This document shows, in pieces, positions 51,496-60,969 of a stretch of DNA of 64,000 nt (the stretch's first letter is position 1; each line of letters begins with the position of its first letter). This stretch comes from Armatimonadota bacterium (GTDB taxonomy: Bacteria; Armatimonadota; Zipacnadia; Zipacnadales; JABUFB01). The stretch covers positions 248,001-312,000 of the forward strand of contig JABUFB010000008.1 in NCBI GenBank assembly GCA_013314775.1. Direction: 5' to 3'. The notes below the pieces were generated by a model. That model searched no databases and was not told the DNA's origin. It saw nothing but the letters and a program-made list of their open reading frames with translations. A program made the translations under genes and the position numbers.

Positions 51496-52278
51496 ATGGC
51501 AGATTCAAAGGTTGCCCTTGCCACTGCTGCCCACCCCGATGACGTCGAGTTCATGATGGCCGGCACGCTGGCATTGCTGGCAGACGCCGGCTTTGAGTGC
51601 CACATCTTCACCATTGGCAACGGAAACTGCGGCACGGCAGTTCACACCCACGAAGAGATCATTCGCATCCGCGCCGGTGAGGGCCATTCGGCGGCATCGG
51701 TCATCGGCGCCACCTACCACGAGGGTCTAGTCAACGACATCGAGATCTTTTATGAGCCCGAATTGTTGCGACGGGTGACCGCGGTCGTCCGGCAGATCAA
51801 GCCGGACATCGTCCTCACCCAATCACCCGTAGACTATATGGAAGATCACACCAACAGCTCACGACTCACTGTCTCCGCCTGCTTCTGCCGAGGCATGCGC
51901 AACTGGATCAGCCACCCCTGGGTCGAGCCCACCCTCCAGGACGTTTTCCTTTATCATTGCATGCCCTACGGCTGCGTTGGGCCACTGCGCGAGGATATTC
52001 CGCCCTCGATTATCGTGGATGTGACAGACAAGATTGAAGTCAAGGAAGAGATGCTGCGCCGGCATGCATCTCAGAAGGACTGGCTGGACGTAAGCCAGGG
52101 CAAGGACGCGTACCTGATTTCCATGCGGGAGGCCTGCGAGATCATGGGCAAGCGAGCTCCAAAGCCCGTCCAGTACGCCGAAGGCTTCCGCCAGCACCTT
52201 CACGTGGGTCTGTCTGGTAAGGACGGCGACCCGCTCAGCGAGATTCTCGGCGACCGGGTTCAGAAGCTGCCCGGGTAG
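51496..52278 (+). CDS. PIG-L-family deacetylase
   Basis: A 260-residue zinc deacetylase. Of two nearby ATGs I use 51496, with AGGAG eight bases upstream; 51490 would have only 2. The motif AAHPDDVEF near the N-terminus is complete (His, both Asp and the acidic partner), unlike in the paralogue at 22811. The second metal region reads SPVDYMEDHTNSSRL. Family members de-N-acetylate sugars such as GlcNAc of glycolipids, bacillithiol precursors or antibiotics. It precedes the sulfatase gene by 88 bases, and both could act on amino or sulfated sugars of a degraded glycan. It is probably cytoplasmic as no signal is present. Confidence 0.88.
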   Translation: MADSKVALATAAHPDDVEFMMAGTLALLADAGFECHIFTIGNGNCGTAVHTHEEIIRIRAGEGHSAASVIGATYHEGLVNDIEIFYEPELLRRVTAVVRQIKPDIVLTQSPVDYMEDHTNSSRLTVSACFCRGMRNWISHPWVEPTLQDVFLYHCMPYGCVGPLREDIPPSIIVDVTDKIEVKEEMLRRHASQKDWLDVSQGKDAYLISMREACEIMGKRAPKPVQYAEGFRQHLHVGLSGKDGDPLSEILGDRVQKLPG

Positions 52279-52366
52279 TTTCGGAGCGACACGTCCACCA
52301 GGCGGCGCCGCCCGGAGTGGGTTCCAGCGGCGCCACCAGCCCCAGAGCTTACCGGGAGGCCCCGAC

Positions 52367-53881
52367 ATGCCCGCAGACCGCCCCAATGTGATCCTCTTCC
52401 TTACCGACCAGTGGCGCGCCAAAGACGCCGGGTACTGGGGCAATTCGGTGATCCAGACACCGTGCATCGACGCCCTGGCGGCCGAAGGTGCGGGCTTTCG
52501 GCGCTGTTTCGTGCAGAATCCGGTGAGCACTCCCAGCCGTGCATCCATGGCTTCGGCCTGGTATTGCCACGTCAATGGCCATCGCACCATGCACCACATG
52601 CTTCGCCGCCACGAGCCGAACATGCTCCGGTACTTCAAGGAAGCGGGCTACTACGTCTGGTGGGGAGGCAAGAACGACATGATCGCGGAGTCGGTGATCC
52701 CCGACTCCTGCCATCAGCGCGTAGTCGGGACCGGCGGCCAGCCTGTGGCGAAGGTTGAGCCCTGGAAGCTCGGGGACCGGCTCTACCACACATTCCTGTG
52801 GGGCGAGGTGCCGGAAAACTACGGACCGTCACTTTCGGATGACTACGTTGCCCGACAGGCGGCGGAGTTCGTCTCGAACCCGCTCTCGGAGCCCTACTTT
52901 CTCCTGGTCAACCAGACCTTTCCCCATCCGCCGTATGCTGTTCATGAGCCATACTTTTCCATGTATGACCGGGCACAAGTGCCTTTCCCGATCCAGCCGC
53001 CCGCGGACTTCCGGGGCAAGCCTGAGATCATCAAGCGCGTCCATGAGCGGATGAGAATGAACGAAGTCACCGACAACGAACTGCGGGAGATTGTGGCGGT
53101 CTATTACGGAATGATTACCAAGACTGACCGCAATCTGGGCTGGATTATGGATGCCCTCAAGCAGACTGGCCAGTGGGATAACACGATCCTCATTGCCTCC
53201 TCGGACCACGGGGATTTCGCCGGTGATTACGCCTCCACCGAGAAGATGCAGAACACCTTCGAGGACTGTCTGACCAACGTGCCTTTCGCCATACGCGTGC
53301 CCGGGTGCAAGCCACTGCCCGGCCCGTCCGACGCACTGATAGAGATGATCGATCTGCTGCCGACGATTGCGGAAGCCTGCGGAATTGAGCTCGGACACAC
53401 CCATTTCGGGCGGTCATTGCTGCCCGTCTTGCGGGGCGAAGCCGGCGAGCACCGCAGGTATGTCTTCTCCGAGGGCGGCGCGCTGGCCACCGAAATCCAC
53501 ACTCATGAAACCGCCCGGCCAAAGGAGAACATCTACTGGGGGCGGCCTGACCTGCAGTTCACCGAACCCCGGGTCCACGGCAAGGCGGTCATGATCCGCA
53601 GCCACGACTGGAAATACGTGCGCCGCATGTACGATACCGACGAACTGTACGACCTGCGTAATGATCCGGATGAGGTAACCAATCTCATCGACGAACCGGG
53701 GCTCGAAGGCGTCAAGGCCGAGATGATTGCGGCGATGGTTGACTGGTTCATCGAGACCGGGGACCAGGTCCCGTGGCGATGGGATCGGCGCGGACAGCAG
53801 GAAGAGCATCCGGAGTGGTCCGCGGCCGCCATGAAACACGGTTTCGTGTCAGATGTGGATGAGGACCACGGGGAGGGCTGA
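52367..53881 (+). CDS. Serine-type sulfatase
   Basis: A 504-residue type I sulfatase. The start PADRPNVILFLTDQWRAK carries the first metal Asp. The catalytic signature is NPVSTPSRASMASA, with Ser54 in SXPSR, so this enzyme needs oxidation of Ser to formylglycine by an anaerobic sulfatase-maturing (anSME) enzyme rather than FGE. Further elements are present: WWGGKNDM (Lys), IASSDHGDFAGDY (second metal Asp and His pair) and a C-terminal domain (YVRRMYDTDELYDLRNDPDE). No anSME was found; the nearby SplB-like gene is not one. No clear signal peptide, so it may act on imported sulfated oligosaccharides. It follows the PIG-L gene. Confidence 0.9.
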   Translation: MPADRPNVILFLTDQWRAKDAGYWGNSVIQTPCIDALAAEGAGFRRCFVQNPVSTPSRASMASAWYCHVNGHRTMHHMLRRHEPNMLRYFKEAGYYVWWGGKNDMIAESVIPDSCHQRVVGTGGQPVAKVEPWKLGDRLYHTFLWGEVPENYGPSLSDDYVARQAAEFVSNPLSEPYFLLVNQTFPHPPYAVHEPYFSMYDRAQVPFPIQPPADFRGKPEIIKRVHERMRMNEVTDNELREIVAVYYGMITKTDRNLGWIMDALKQTGQWDNTILIASSDHGDFAGDYASTEKMQNTFEDCLTNVPFAIRVPGCKPLPGPSDALIEMIDLLPTIAEACGIELGHTHFGRSLLPVLRGEAGEHRRYVFSEGGALATEIHTHETARPKENIYWGRPDLQFTEPRVHGKAVMIRSHDWKYVRRMYDTDELYDLRNDPDEVTNLIDEPGLEGVKAEMIAAMVDWFIETGDQVPWRWDRRGQQEEHPEWSAAAMKHGFVSDVDEDHGEG

Positions 53882-53944
53882 ACGGCAAGCCGACGGGGAC
53901 GCTCGGCCTGCGCGAAGCTCCCCCACCGGCCAGCGTCTCGCGAC

Positions 53945-54006
53945 ATGGGGCGGTCGTCCCGCCCGCCACCGTTGCCTCCTGTAGGGCGGCGGCTTGTGCG
54001 CCGCCG
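53945..54006. repeat. GC hairpins in a convergent gap (possible REP-like)
   Basis: GGGCGG/CCGCCC (about 53948-53964) and GGCGGCG/CGCCGCC (53985-53991 and 53999-54005) form two stems between the sulfatase and GH5-like genes. Related GGCGGG...CGCCCGCC strings are in other convergent gaps near 7780 and 36146, hinting at a dispersed palindromic element that could also stop transcription. Confidence 0.4.
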
Positions 54007-54028
54007 GTCGTTGATGCCCTCCACCGCC

Positions 54029-56149
54029 TCACAGACCTTCCTGCGCTGTCTTCCAGTACTCTGTCCATTTGCCGGCATCCTTCGGCATGACCGACGCTGC
54101 CGAGATTCCCGCAGCCGCTTCTTCGCCGCCCGGGATGAAGTGTGCTCTCAGCCCGGCGCCGGCGATGAATGCCCCCTCTTCGGGCTCCGTGGAGTCGGCC
54201 AGCACCAGCAGCGCGTCACATTCCGCCGCCTGTGCCGTCGTGGACACAAACCGCACCTGCCAACCCGATTCCGCTGCGGACTGAAGCACCTGTCCCCAGA
54301 GCCGCCGCGTCATGTAGCGCGGATAGAACGCCGCTTGCCATTCCTGGCTTCGCGGGAGATAGACACCGAGCACTGGCCCCGCGACGACCCCGGCAATCTG
54401 ATAGGGCATGGTATCCCGGTACGCCTCGTACATCGCGGGCGACATCTCCCACCAGTGCATCACCCCGGCCAGCCCCCACCGCTTCCCGGCCTCGAGGAAC
54501 TGGCGTATATGCTCGGCACGCATCTCCTCAGGGTATTTCGGCCCCCGATCGATGCCGAACTCTTCAATGATCACCGGGCGCGGGCGGTCCGGCAGGGCAT
54601 TGCGCAGCCCCTCGGTAAGATACAGCACATGGTGAGAGATCGCGGGCCCGTTCATCCACAGGTCATAGGTGTGGTACGCCCAGAAGTCGAACCCCTCGGC
54701 ACCCTCGACGTCCGACAGGAGCCGGTGGTGCCAGTGCCCGATGGTCACCGGGTGCACCGGATCAGCCGCCTTGACCAGCTTCAGCCGGGCCACCATGCTC
54801 TCCCCCGCCGCCCGGGCCGCGAAAGCGAAAAAGTCCTTTGCGCGCCGCGTCTCCTGCGCATCGTACTCGTCGCTGCCCGGGAGTTCTGCCTGCTCGAAAG
54901 CCTCGGGGGCGCCTTCTCCCCAGGCTGTCCGCAAAGCATCCTCGGTACCGTACTTCGCGCGCAGCCAGTCTCTGAATCTCACCTTCAACTGGGGTGAGCG
55001 CCCGTCTGGCTCGATCATCGGCTCATTGCTTACATCCCACGCGAACACCGCCGGGTCATCCTTCAGTGGCACAACAATGCGCTCCACAATCTCGCGGTAT
55101 TCATCCAGAGGGCGGTTGAGGATATAGAGGTCACCCGGCACCGGCGACAGGTGCAGGCTGGCGTTGAACTGGCTTCCGATGGCGCTGTACTCCAAACAAA
55201 TGAGTACCCGAAGACCATGGGCGGCGCAACGCTCAATACAGGCGTGTAGCCGGCGGATCGCCTCCTCATTCCAGACCCCGTACGCTGGCCGGTAGCACCA
55301 GTCCGGGATCAGGAAGCGGATCACGGTCATGCCCGCGGCTTGCGCCCTGGCGAGTTCCTCCTCCTGATCCGCTTCGCTGAGGGTCATCAGGTGCGCGAGA
55401 TTGCACCCCACCGCATACCAGGGCTTGCTGGTGCCATCTACGAAAGCCCGACCTGCGTCATCCACCCGGACCATACCCGTTGCCCTCAGAGTGGCAGCCG
55501 CCTTCTTGTCTACCGGCGGCGGGGGCTTCCAACCGAACCGTTGGCGTTCCGCAGCCTGCATGGTGGTTACGTCGGCAGGCATCAGTACGGTGAAGTCCAT
55601 CCGGGCCTCCTGCCCCACCTTACTGCAATCCAGCGCCATGTGAACGTCGATGGTGTTCGTCTTGCTTCTGTAAACGAAGAACCCGTGCTGACTAGTGGTG
55701 GTGACGAGCACGCCCGCCGATCCAGAGCCGGACTCAGCCATCATCCAGCGGGGCGATCCGTAAGCCCAACTTGAGACAATGTGCCCCGCATTGACTTTCT
55801 GAAGGGGGATTCTGACGGGCAATTCGTTTATCGCATAGGTGAAGTCGCGGGTGTCGCCGGCGAAGGTGAAGCGAATTGCCAACCGCCCGCACCAGTCACC
55901 CTTCGCGCGCTTGATGAGTGCGGAATAATGATCGCCGTCGCGCTTCCAGGTGACGTCGAAGACGCCGTTCAGCGAGCCGGTGGCTTCCCCGTCTGTCTCG
56001 GGTGCCGTCACAGATGGCGACTGCAGGGCAGACCAGCTCCCCAGCCACGCGAAGGCGTCGATCGCCACCAGCGGGGTATTCTGGGCGCATGCGCACCCGG
56101 CGATGATACCCGCCATAAGCAGCAGCGCCGGCCTCACAGTACGATACAT
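54029..56149 (-). CDS. GH5-like exported lipoprotein glycosidase
   Basis: A 706-residue lipoprotein (lipobox GIIAGC near residue 19). Residues about 25-215 form a beta domain, then a Pro-rich linker (WKPPPPVDKK), then a clan GH-A barrel from about 225 to 590. It has the acid/base loop FAWDVSNEPMIEPD and the nucleophile loop PVIIEEFGIDRG, both with the standard Glu residues; CLEYSAIG and HWWEMSPAMY are other barrel elements. GH5 and related families cleave beta-mannan, cellulose and other beta-glycans. The C-terminal 115 residues are a beta domain. Divergent from the creatininase gene. Substrate undetermined. Confidence 0.75.
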   Translation of the reverse strand: MYRTVRPALLLMAGIIAGCACAQNTPLVAIDAFAWLGSWSALQSPSVTAPETDGEATGSLNGVFDVTWKRDGDHYSALIKRAKGDWCGRLAIRFTFAGDTRDFTYAINELPVRIPLQKVNAGHIVSSWAYGSPRWMMAESGSGSAGVLVTTTSQHGFFVYRSKTNTIDVHMALDCSKVGQEARMDFTVLMPADVTTMQAAERQRFGWKPPPPVDKKAAATLRATGMVRVDDAGRAFVDGTSKPWYAVGCNLAHLMTLSEADQEEELARAQAAGMTVIRFLIPDWCYRPAYGVWNEEAIRRLHACIERCAAHGLRVLICLEYSAIGSQFNASLHLSPVPGDLYILNRPLDEYREIVERIVVPLKDDPAVFAWDVSNEPMIEPDGRSPQLKVRFRDWLRAKYGTEDALRTAWGEGAPEAFEQAELPGSDEYDAQETRRAKDFFAFAARAAGESMVARLKLVKAADPVHPVTIGHWHHRLLSDVEGAEGFDFWAYHTYDLWMNGPAISHHVLYLTEGLRNALPDRPRPVIIEEFGIDRGPKYPEEMRAEHIRQFLEAGKRWGLAGVMHWWEMSPAMYEAYRDTMPYQIAGVVAGPVLGVYLPRSQEWQAAFYPRYMTRRLWGQVLQSAAESGWQVRFVSTTAQAAECDALLVLADSTEPEEGAFIAGAGLRAHFIPGGEEAAAGISAASVMPKDAGKWTEYWKTAQEGL

Positions 56150-56340
56150 CGACCTACCTCCCTGGTTGTCGAGGCGTGGCCGGTGGTCCGCATGCCCACT
56201 TCGCGGGGGGCACGGACTGCAAATCGGCCTGATCCCCTGCTAATTCGTGCTGAGGTGCCGCGTTCGAATTTCCGAATATCAAAGCTTTCTCGCCATCGCC
56301 CCGCAAACCTGCCTGGAGGACTTGCCGCTCGGCAGGCGAA

Positions 56341-56380
56341 CACACCTGGGACGGTCCTGGTTTCAGCGTCTGGAGGTGTG
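56341..56380 (+). promoter_or_regulatory. Possible Shine-Dalgarno-masking stem before the creatininase gene
   Basis: CACACCT at 56341-56347 is the exact complement of AGGTGTG at 56374-56380, which holds part of the GGAGG ribosome site for ATG 56383; loop 26 bases. Weaker than the stem at 42108 but the same arrangement. Confidence 0.3.
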
Positions 56381-56382
56381 CG

Positions 56383-57243
56383 ATGCCTGCCAAAGTCCAG
56401 TACGAACTCATGCTCCCTTTCGAGCTTGAGGCTGCGCTTGAGCGCTGCCCGACGGCTCTCGTCCCCATCGGCACCCTCGAATGGCACGGACGCCAGAACG
56501 CCCTGGGGCTGGATGCCGTGAAGGCTCACGCGCTCTGCGTCGAGGCGGCTCAGCGTTTCGCCGGGGTCGTCCTGCCGCCTCTGTTCGGAGGAGTCGGTGG
56601 GGTCGATCAGCCCCACACCATTGTCATGGAACCTGAGCCTACTATGACCTCCCGCCTGCTGGAGCCGTGGCTGTCCAGTCTCTGCGCCGAACTGGTGCGC
56701 AACGGTTTCCGCGCCATCATCATCCTCACCGGCCACTACGGGGCCTCGCAGCAGATGATCGTCCGGGAGACCGCAATCCGCAATATGCAGCGCCTGGACG
56801 TGCCGATTTTGGGCACGCCCGAATACATCCTCGCCCTGGACGCGGGATACACCGGCGACCACGGCGGGCATTTCGAGACATCCCTCATGATGGCGCTGAA
56901 GCCCGACCTGGTGGACCTGGATCAACTGGAAGGCTATCCACCATACCAGGGGATCGGCGGCGAGGACGCCAAGCGCGACAGTTCAGCGGAACTGGGCCGG
57001 CGGCTATGCGACGTGATGGTCCACCGCCTGGGCACGCTCGCTTTGAACATGCCCACCTGGGACGAAAGCCGGCGAAAAGCATTCTTGCGCGCCGAGCAGG
57101 CGTTCCTGAACCACCAGCTTGAGCATGCCGGCAAGACGGGAGACGTCTGGGCGGCCTGGCGCGACTTCAGCTTCTGGACGCCCTACGGAGCCCTGCTCGC
57201 CGAGGGAGAGTTCGACGAGATACGGAAGCTGTTTGGAGGATAG
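56383..57243 (+). CDS. Creatininase-family amidohydrolase (second copy)
   Basis: A 286-residue creatininase-fold protein. ATG 56383 has GGAGG eight bases upstream. Metal-binding residues are PIGTLEWHGRQNALGLDA (Glu, His and Asp), TGHYGASQQM in place of NGHGGN, and a GDHGGHFETSLM segment with the second Glu. It shares only the fold motifs with the protein at 6948-7733. A gene of this family next to a beta-helix gene recalls the first copy, which also follows carbohydrate genes. Reaction unknown; amide or lactam hydrolysis is likely. It is 55 bases upstream of the beta-helix gene and probably in its operon. Confidence 0.85.
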   Translation: MPAKVQYELMLPFELEAALERCPTALVPIGTLEWHGRQNALGLDAVKAHALCVEAAQRFAGVVLPPLFGGVGGVDQPHTIVMEPEPTMTSRLLEPWLSSLCAELVRNGFRAIIILTGHYGASQQMIVRETAIRNMQRLDVPILGTPEYILALDAGYTGDHGGHFETSLMMALKPDLVDLDQLEGYPPYQGIGGEDAKRDSSAELGRRLCDVMVHRLGTLALNMPTWDESRRKAFLRAEQAFLNHQLEHAGKTGDVWAAWRDFSFWTPYGALLAEGEFDEIRKLFGG

Positions 57244-57298
57244 CGGGACAGCGCAAAGGCCACGACGCGCTAGCGCTTTGACATCAGGAGAGAATGAC

Positions 57299-60019
57299 AT
57301 GACCACACTCAGCGGCGCCCGGCTGTTACTTCGTTACCCTTGGGGATTCTCGGTGGTCCTTGGGTTACTCGCCTGCGCGGTCACGTCTTCCGCCGAGCCG
57401 GTGACGCTCTATGTCTCCCCGCAGGGCGACGACACCTGCACCGGTCTGCGGCCTAGTCCTGACGGTGCCGGGAAGAACGGCCCCGTGGCGACCCTCGCAG
57501 GCGCACGGGATGCCGTCCGCGCGCTCAGAAGGGACGACGGCACACTCCCCGGCCCGGTGACCGTGCAACTGCGGGCCGGGACCTACGAACTATCCGCGCC
57601 TGTCCTGTTCGGCCCCGAAGATTCCGGCACCGAGGACAGTCCGATCACCTACACCGCGTATCCCGGCGAAAAACCCATCATTTCCGGCGCACAGAGGATC
57701 ACCGGCTGGCGGCCTGAGGCCAACACTGGGCGCTGGGTCGCCGACGCGCCGCAAGTCCTCCGGGATCCGCTGAAGTTCCGCCAGTTGTTCGTGGGCGGCG
57801 AACGCCGGCGGCTTGCCCGCAGCCCGAATACCGGCACATTCCGCATGGCCGGCAAGGCGGTCCCACCGATTGACCCCATAACCGGCAGGTCCGTTGATGT
57901 CTCGAAATCCGCCTTTCGCTTCGTCCCCGGGGACATCCAGAACTGGCCCGATGTCCTGAATGCAAACGTGGTGGTCCACTACGCCTGGGAGACCGGCATC
58001 TACCCCATCAAGCGGGTCGATACCGAGACCAACACGGTTCACGTGGGCAATGCCACCAAGTGGCCTTTCACCCAGCAGGAGGGTAAGCAGCCCTACTACG
58101 TGGAGGGCACGGTCTCCGCGCTGGATGAGCCGGGCGAGTGGTGCCTGAGTCCTGACTGCTCGCAGGTCTACTACATCCCCCTGCCCGGTGAAGACCCCAA
58201 CACAACTGCTTTCGCGGCGCCAGTTTGCGACCAGCTCATCGTGCTTGCCGGCGAACCCGACGCCGGCATGGTTGTTGCCAACATCAGATTCGAAGGCCTG
58301 CGCTTCATGTTCGGAGGCTGCGAACTGGAGCCCGAGGGGCACTGCGATTGGCAGGCAGCCCACGACGTGCCGGGCATGATCCACGCAAACGGTGCGGTCC
58401 ACTGCGCCGTCGAGAACTGCGAGATCGCTCACTTCGGCCTGTACGGCATTTGGTTCAAGCGCGGTTGCAAGGGCAACCGCATCGCGGGCAACCACATCTA
58501 CGACATGGGCGCGGGCGCAGTGCGTCTCGGTGAAGGTGGTCGCGCGCCGACACTCGAGACCCAGACTGGCGGCAATATCGTCACCAACAACCTCATCCAC
58601 GGTTCTGGGAAAGTCTACGGGGGCGCGGTGGGCGGCGTCTGGGTAGGCCATTCCAGCGACAATCAGATCACACACAATGACATCAGCGACACCACCTGGA
58701 TGGGCATCTCAGTGGGCTGGAGTTGGGGCTATGCCGAGACCCAGGCTCACCGTAACGACATCAGCTACAACCATCTGCACGGGATCGGCAAGTGGCTCCA
58801 GCCCGACATGGGTGCGATCTACACCCTCGGCGTCTCACCCGGCACCCGCATTCACCACAATCACATCCACGACGTCACCGCTGGTGGGATCTATCCGGAC
58901 GAGGGCAGCAGCGACATTGTCATCGAGAACAACCTCGTGCATGACGTGCTCCACGGGTGCCTCACCGTGCACTACGGACAGAGGCTTTTGGTGCGCAACA
59001 ACATCTTCGCATTCGGCCATAGCAGCCAGATTCACCTTGGCCGCCGCGACAAGGATTCCAGCATCAAGCTTGAGCGCAACATCGTCTACTTCGACCACGG
59101 CGACCTCATCCGCCGCGAGTGCGACCTCGAGTCCGACTACAATGTGTTCTGGCAGACCAACGGGGAGCCGCTCGTCTTCCCGGGTGACCTGACCCTGGAC
59201 GAATGGCGCGCGAAAGGCCTTGACGTGAATTCCGTTGTGGCCGACCCACTCTTCATGGCCCCTGAAGCGCGGGACTTCCGCCTGAAGCCGGGGTCGCCGG
59301 CCCTCGCCCTTGGCTTTCAGCCCTTCGATCTGAGCGCTTGTGGCATCACGAGCCCGCCCGAATTGGTGGCTGCTGCGCGAGACCTTCAGTCGCCGCGGCT
59401 GGACTTCTCACAGGTGCCACAGGAACAACCGCAGCTCGTAGATGACGGGTTCGAGACATCCCCCGTGGGCGTTACCGCCGATGGGCCGAACACCCACGGA
59501 GAGACGGATACGGCCTGGATACGGGTAACGGACGAGCAGGCGGCGTCCGGCAGGCACAGCCTGAAGTTTCAGGATGCAGCGGGACTCGATGAGACCTGGA
59601 ACCCCCACATCTACTACATGCCCCATCTCACCAGCGGTCTGGTGCGCGTGAGCTTCGACGTGCGCATGCAGGATGGAGCGATCCTCGCCCATGAATGGCG
59701 CGATGGATCCAGCCCGTTCCGCACAGGCCCGAGCATTGTCATCGACGCAGACGGGACCCTCACCGCGCGCGGCGCACGGATTGCCACGATCCCGGCTGAC
59801 ACGTGGGTACACATCGAGATCACCGAAGGGCTTGGAAAGAAAGCCGACGGACTGTGGGACCTGCGCGTGGTGATCCCGGGACAGCCGGAGATTGCCTTGA
59901 GAGACCTACCGGGGAACGCGGCCATGCGGACGCTGCAGTGGGTCGGCTTCGTGAGCAATGCGGTGGAGCCGGTGGCGTTCTACGTGGACAACGTAAAGCT
60001 GGAGCTGCTGGAGAAGTAG
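57299..60019 (+). CDS. Exported right-handed beta-helix protein with shared C-terminal module
   Basis: A 906-residue exported paralogue of the protein at 33240-36017. ATG 57299 with CAGGAGAG nine bases upstream is used; an upstream extension is unlikely. A signal peptide precedes VTLYVSPQGDDTCTGL. The beta-helix covers residues about 90-680 with repeating turns such as NRIAGNHIYDMGAGAVRLG, NQITHNDISDTTWMG and VIENNLVHDVLHGC. Residues about 714-906 are the beta module seen also in the first protein, from DDGFETSPVG to WVGFVSNAVEPVAFYVDN, with conserved HEWRD, GLG and DGLW. Likely a lyase or epimerase acting on a uronide polymer. It ends in a gap with a long stem. Confidence 0.85.
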   Translation: MTTLSGARLLLRYPWGFSVVLGLLACAVTSSAEPVTLYVSPQGDDTCTGLRPSPDGAGKNGPVATLAGARDAVRALRRDDGTLPGPVTVQLRAGTYELSAPVLFGPEDSGTEDSPITYTAYPGEKPIISGAQRITGWRPEANTGRWVADAPQVLRDPLKFRQLFVGGERRRLARSPNTGTFRMAGKAVPPIDPITGRSVDVSKSAFRFVPGDIQNWPDVLNANVVVHYAWETGIYPIKRVDTETNTVHVGNATKWPFTQQEGKQPYYVEGTVSALDEPGEWCLSPDCSQVYYIPLPGEDPNTTAFAAPVCDQLIVLAGEPDAGMVVANIRFEGLRFMFGGCELEPEGHCDWQAAHDVPGMIHANGAVHCAVENCEIAHFGLYGIWFKRGCKGNRIAGNHIYDMGAGAVRLGEGGRAPTLETQTGGNIVTNNLIHGSGKVYGGAVGGVWVGHSSDNQITHNDISDTTWMGISVGWSWGYAETQAHRNDISYNHLHGIGKWLQPDMGAIYTLGVSPGTRIHHNHIHDVTAGGIYPDEGSSDIVIENNLVHDVLHGCLTVHYGQRLLVRNNIFAFGHSSQIHLGRRDKDSSIKLERNIVYFDHGDLIRRECDLESDYNVFWQTNGEPLVFPGDLTLDEWRAKGLDVNSVVADPLFMAPEARDFRLKPGSPALALGFQPFDLSACGITSPPELVAAARDLQSPRLDFSQVPQEQPQLVDDGFETSPVGVTADGPNTHGETDTAWIRVTDEQAASGRHSLKFQDAAGLDETWNPHIYYMPHLTSGLVRVSFDVRMQDGAILAHEWRDGSSPFRTGPSIVIDADGTLTARGARIATIPADTWVHIEITEGLGKKADGLWDLRVVIPGQPEIALRDLPGNAAMRTLQWVGFVSNAVEPVAFYVDNVKLELLEK

Positions 60020-60021
60020 CG

Positions 60022-60064
60022 CACGGGGCCGATTGACCTGTCGTCTGTCCTGCACGGCCCTGTG
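60022..60064. terminator. Hairpin after the second beta-helix gene
   Basis: CACGGGGCC at 60022-60030 pairs with GGCCCTGTG at 60056-60064 (9 pairs with one G-T), 25-base loop, just after the stop at 60019. A likely terminator or stabiliser between converging genes, without a T-run. Confidence 0.4.
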
Positions 60065-60181
60065 ATTCGCCCCCGGCCCTGGGGACTGGCCTCCGAGATC
60101 ATGCCATATCGAGATCGATGCCTGTGCCCGGGGCCGTTTCTGATCCGATGCCGGTCCCCTGGTCTGCAGTGGTCGTGCCTT

Positions 60182-60946
60182 TCATCCGCGCGTGCTGAGA
60201 TAGGGCACGTCCTGCTGAGCATAGTCCATCCCGAACTCGTCCAGGAACCCCATGCACATCATGAGCTGGTAGGCGACACGTGTGTTGAGGTCCAGCGTGC
60301 GTGAGGTTTCGATGCTGGTGGCCGGTACCCGGAGCCACTTCCAGGCCGAATACGTCGGGCACCCTTTGAACGCAATTGGGAAGAGCACGAACCTGTGCAG
60401 AGGAACTGGAATGTCGGGGTTCACCCGGTCAAGCGCACGTTGCATCAGAGGGTCGAGCTCACGGAAGTCATACACCAGGCTCTGGCCGTACCGGCTGGGG
60501 TCGAGTACGTGGAAATCCAGGGACTCATGGAGAGTCAGCAGTAGGTCCGGCTTGTAGGCGACCACCGCCTTGCGCCAGATCTCAAAGGCCAGCCGCTCCA
60601 TACTGGTGCCGTTCTCTCTCCCCGGGAACATTGAGTTCATGTTGCCCGGATACGCCCGCACCTTGCGCCGGATGGCCTCGATGTGCGCCTCGGGCAGGAC
60701 CACGAGGGTCCCGCTCAGGCACTTCCAGTTGGCCAATCGTCGCGCCGCGAGGTAACCGGCGGGCTCATTGCCGTGAAGACCGCCGATGATGACGATCGTC
60801 GGGCCGGGCACTCCCGACGAGCGCTCATACAGTTTCGTGGCGTACGGTGTGCCTTCCATGATGCCGGTGGAACGCACCACGTCTCCCGGGCACAGGCCAG
60901 GAAGGGCTGCCAGCAGTAGACATACCAGGCGCGAACGGTTCCGCAT
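60182..60946 (-). CDS. AstE/aspartoacylase-like metallopeptidase
   Basis: A 254-residue exported protein, start ATG 60946 with GGAGGAG nine bases upstream. A signal peptide (LVCLLLAALPGLCPGD) is followed by a zinc-carboxypeptidase-like domain of the succinylglutamate desuccinylase/aspartoacylase clan: GGLHGNEPAGYLAARRL supplies the His and Glu zinc ligands, GNMNSMFPGRENGT follows, and TLHESLDFH gives the second His. Such enzymes cut N-acyl bonds or C-terminal residues. Export is unusual for AstE but occurs in murein- or acyl-peptide-active relatives. It follows the esterase-like gene by 93 bases, with a hairpin between. Confidence 0.75.
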   Translation of the reverse strand: MRNRSRLVCLLLAALPGLCPGDVVRSTGIMEGTPYATKLYERSSGVPGPTIVIIGGLHGNEPAGYLAARRLANWKCLSGTLVVLPEAHIEAIRRKVRAYPGNMNSMFPGRENGTSMERLAFEIWRKAVVAYKPDLLLTLHESLDFHVLDPSRYGQSLVYDFRELDPLMQRALDRVNPDIPVPLHRFVLFPIAFKGCPTYSAWKWLRVPATSIETSRTLDLNTRVAYQLMMCMGFLDEFGMDYAQQDVPYLSTRG

Positions 60947-60969
60947 GCGAGCGGCTCCTCCGTGGATGA

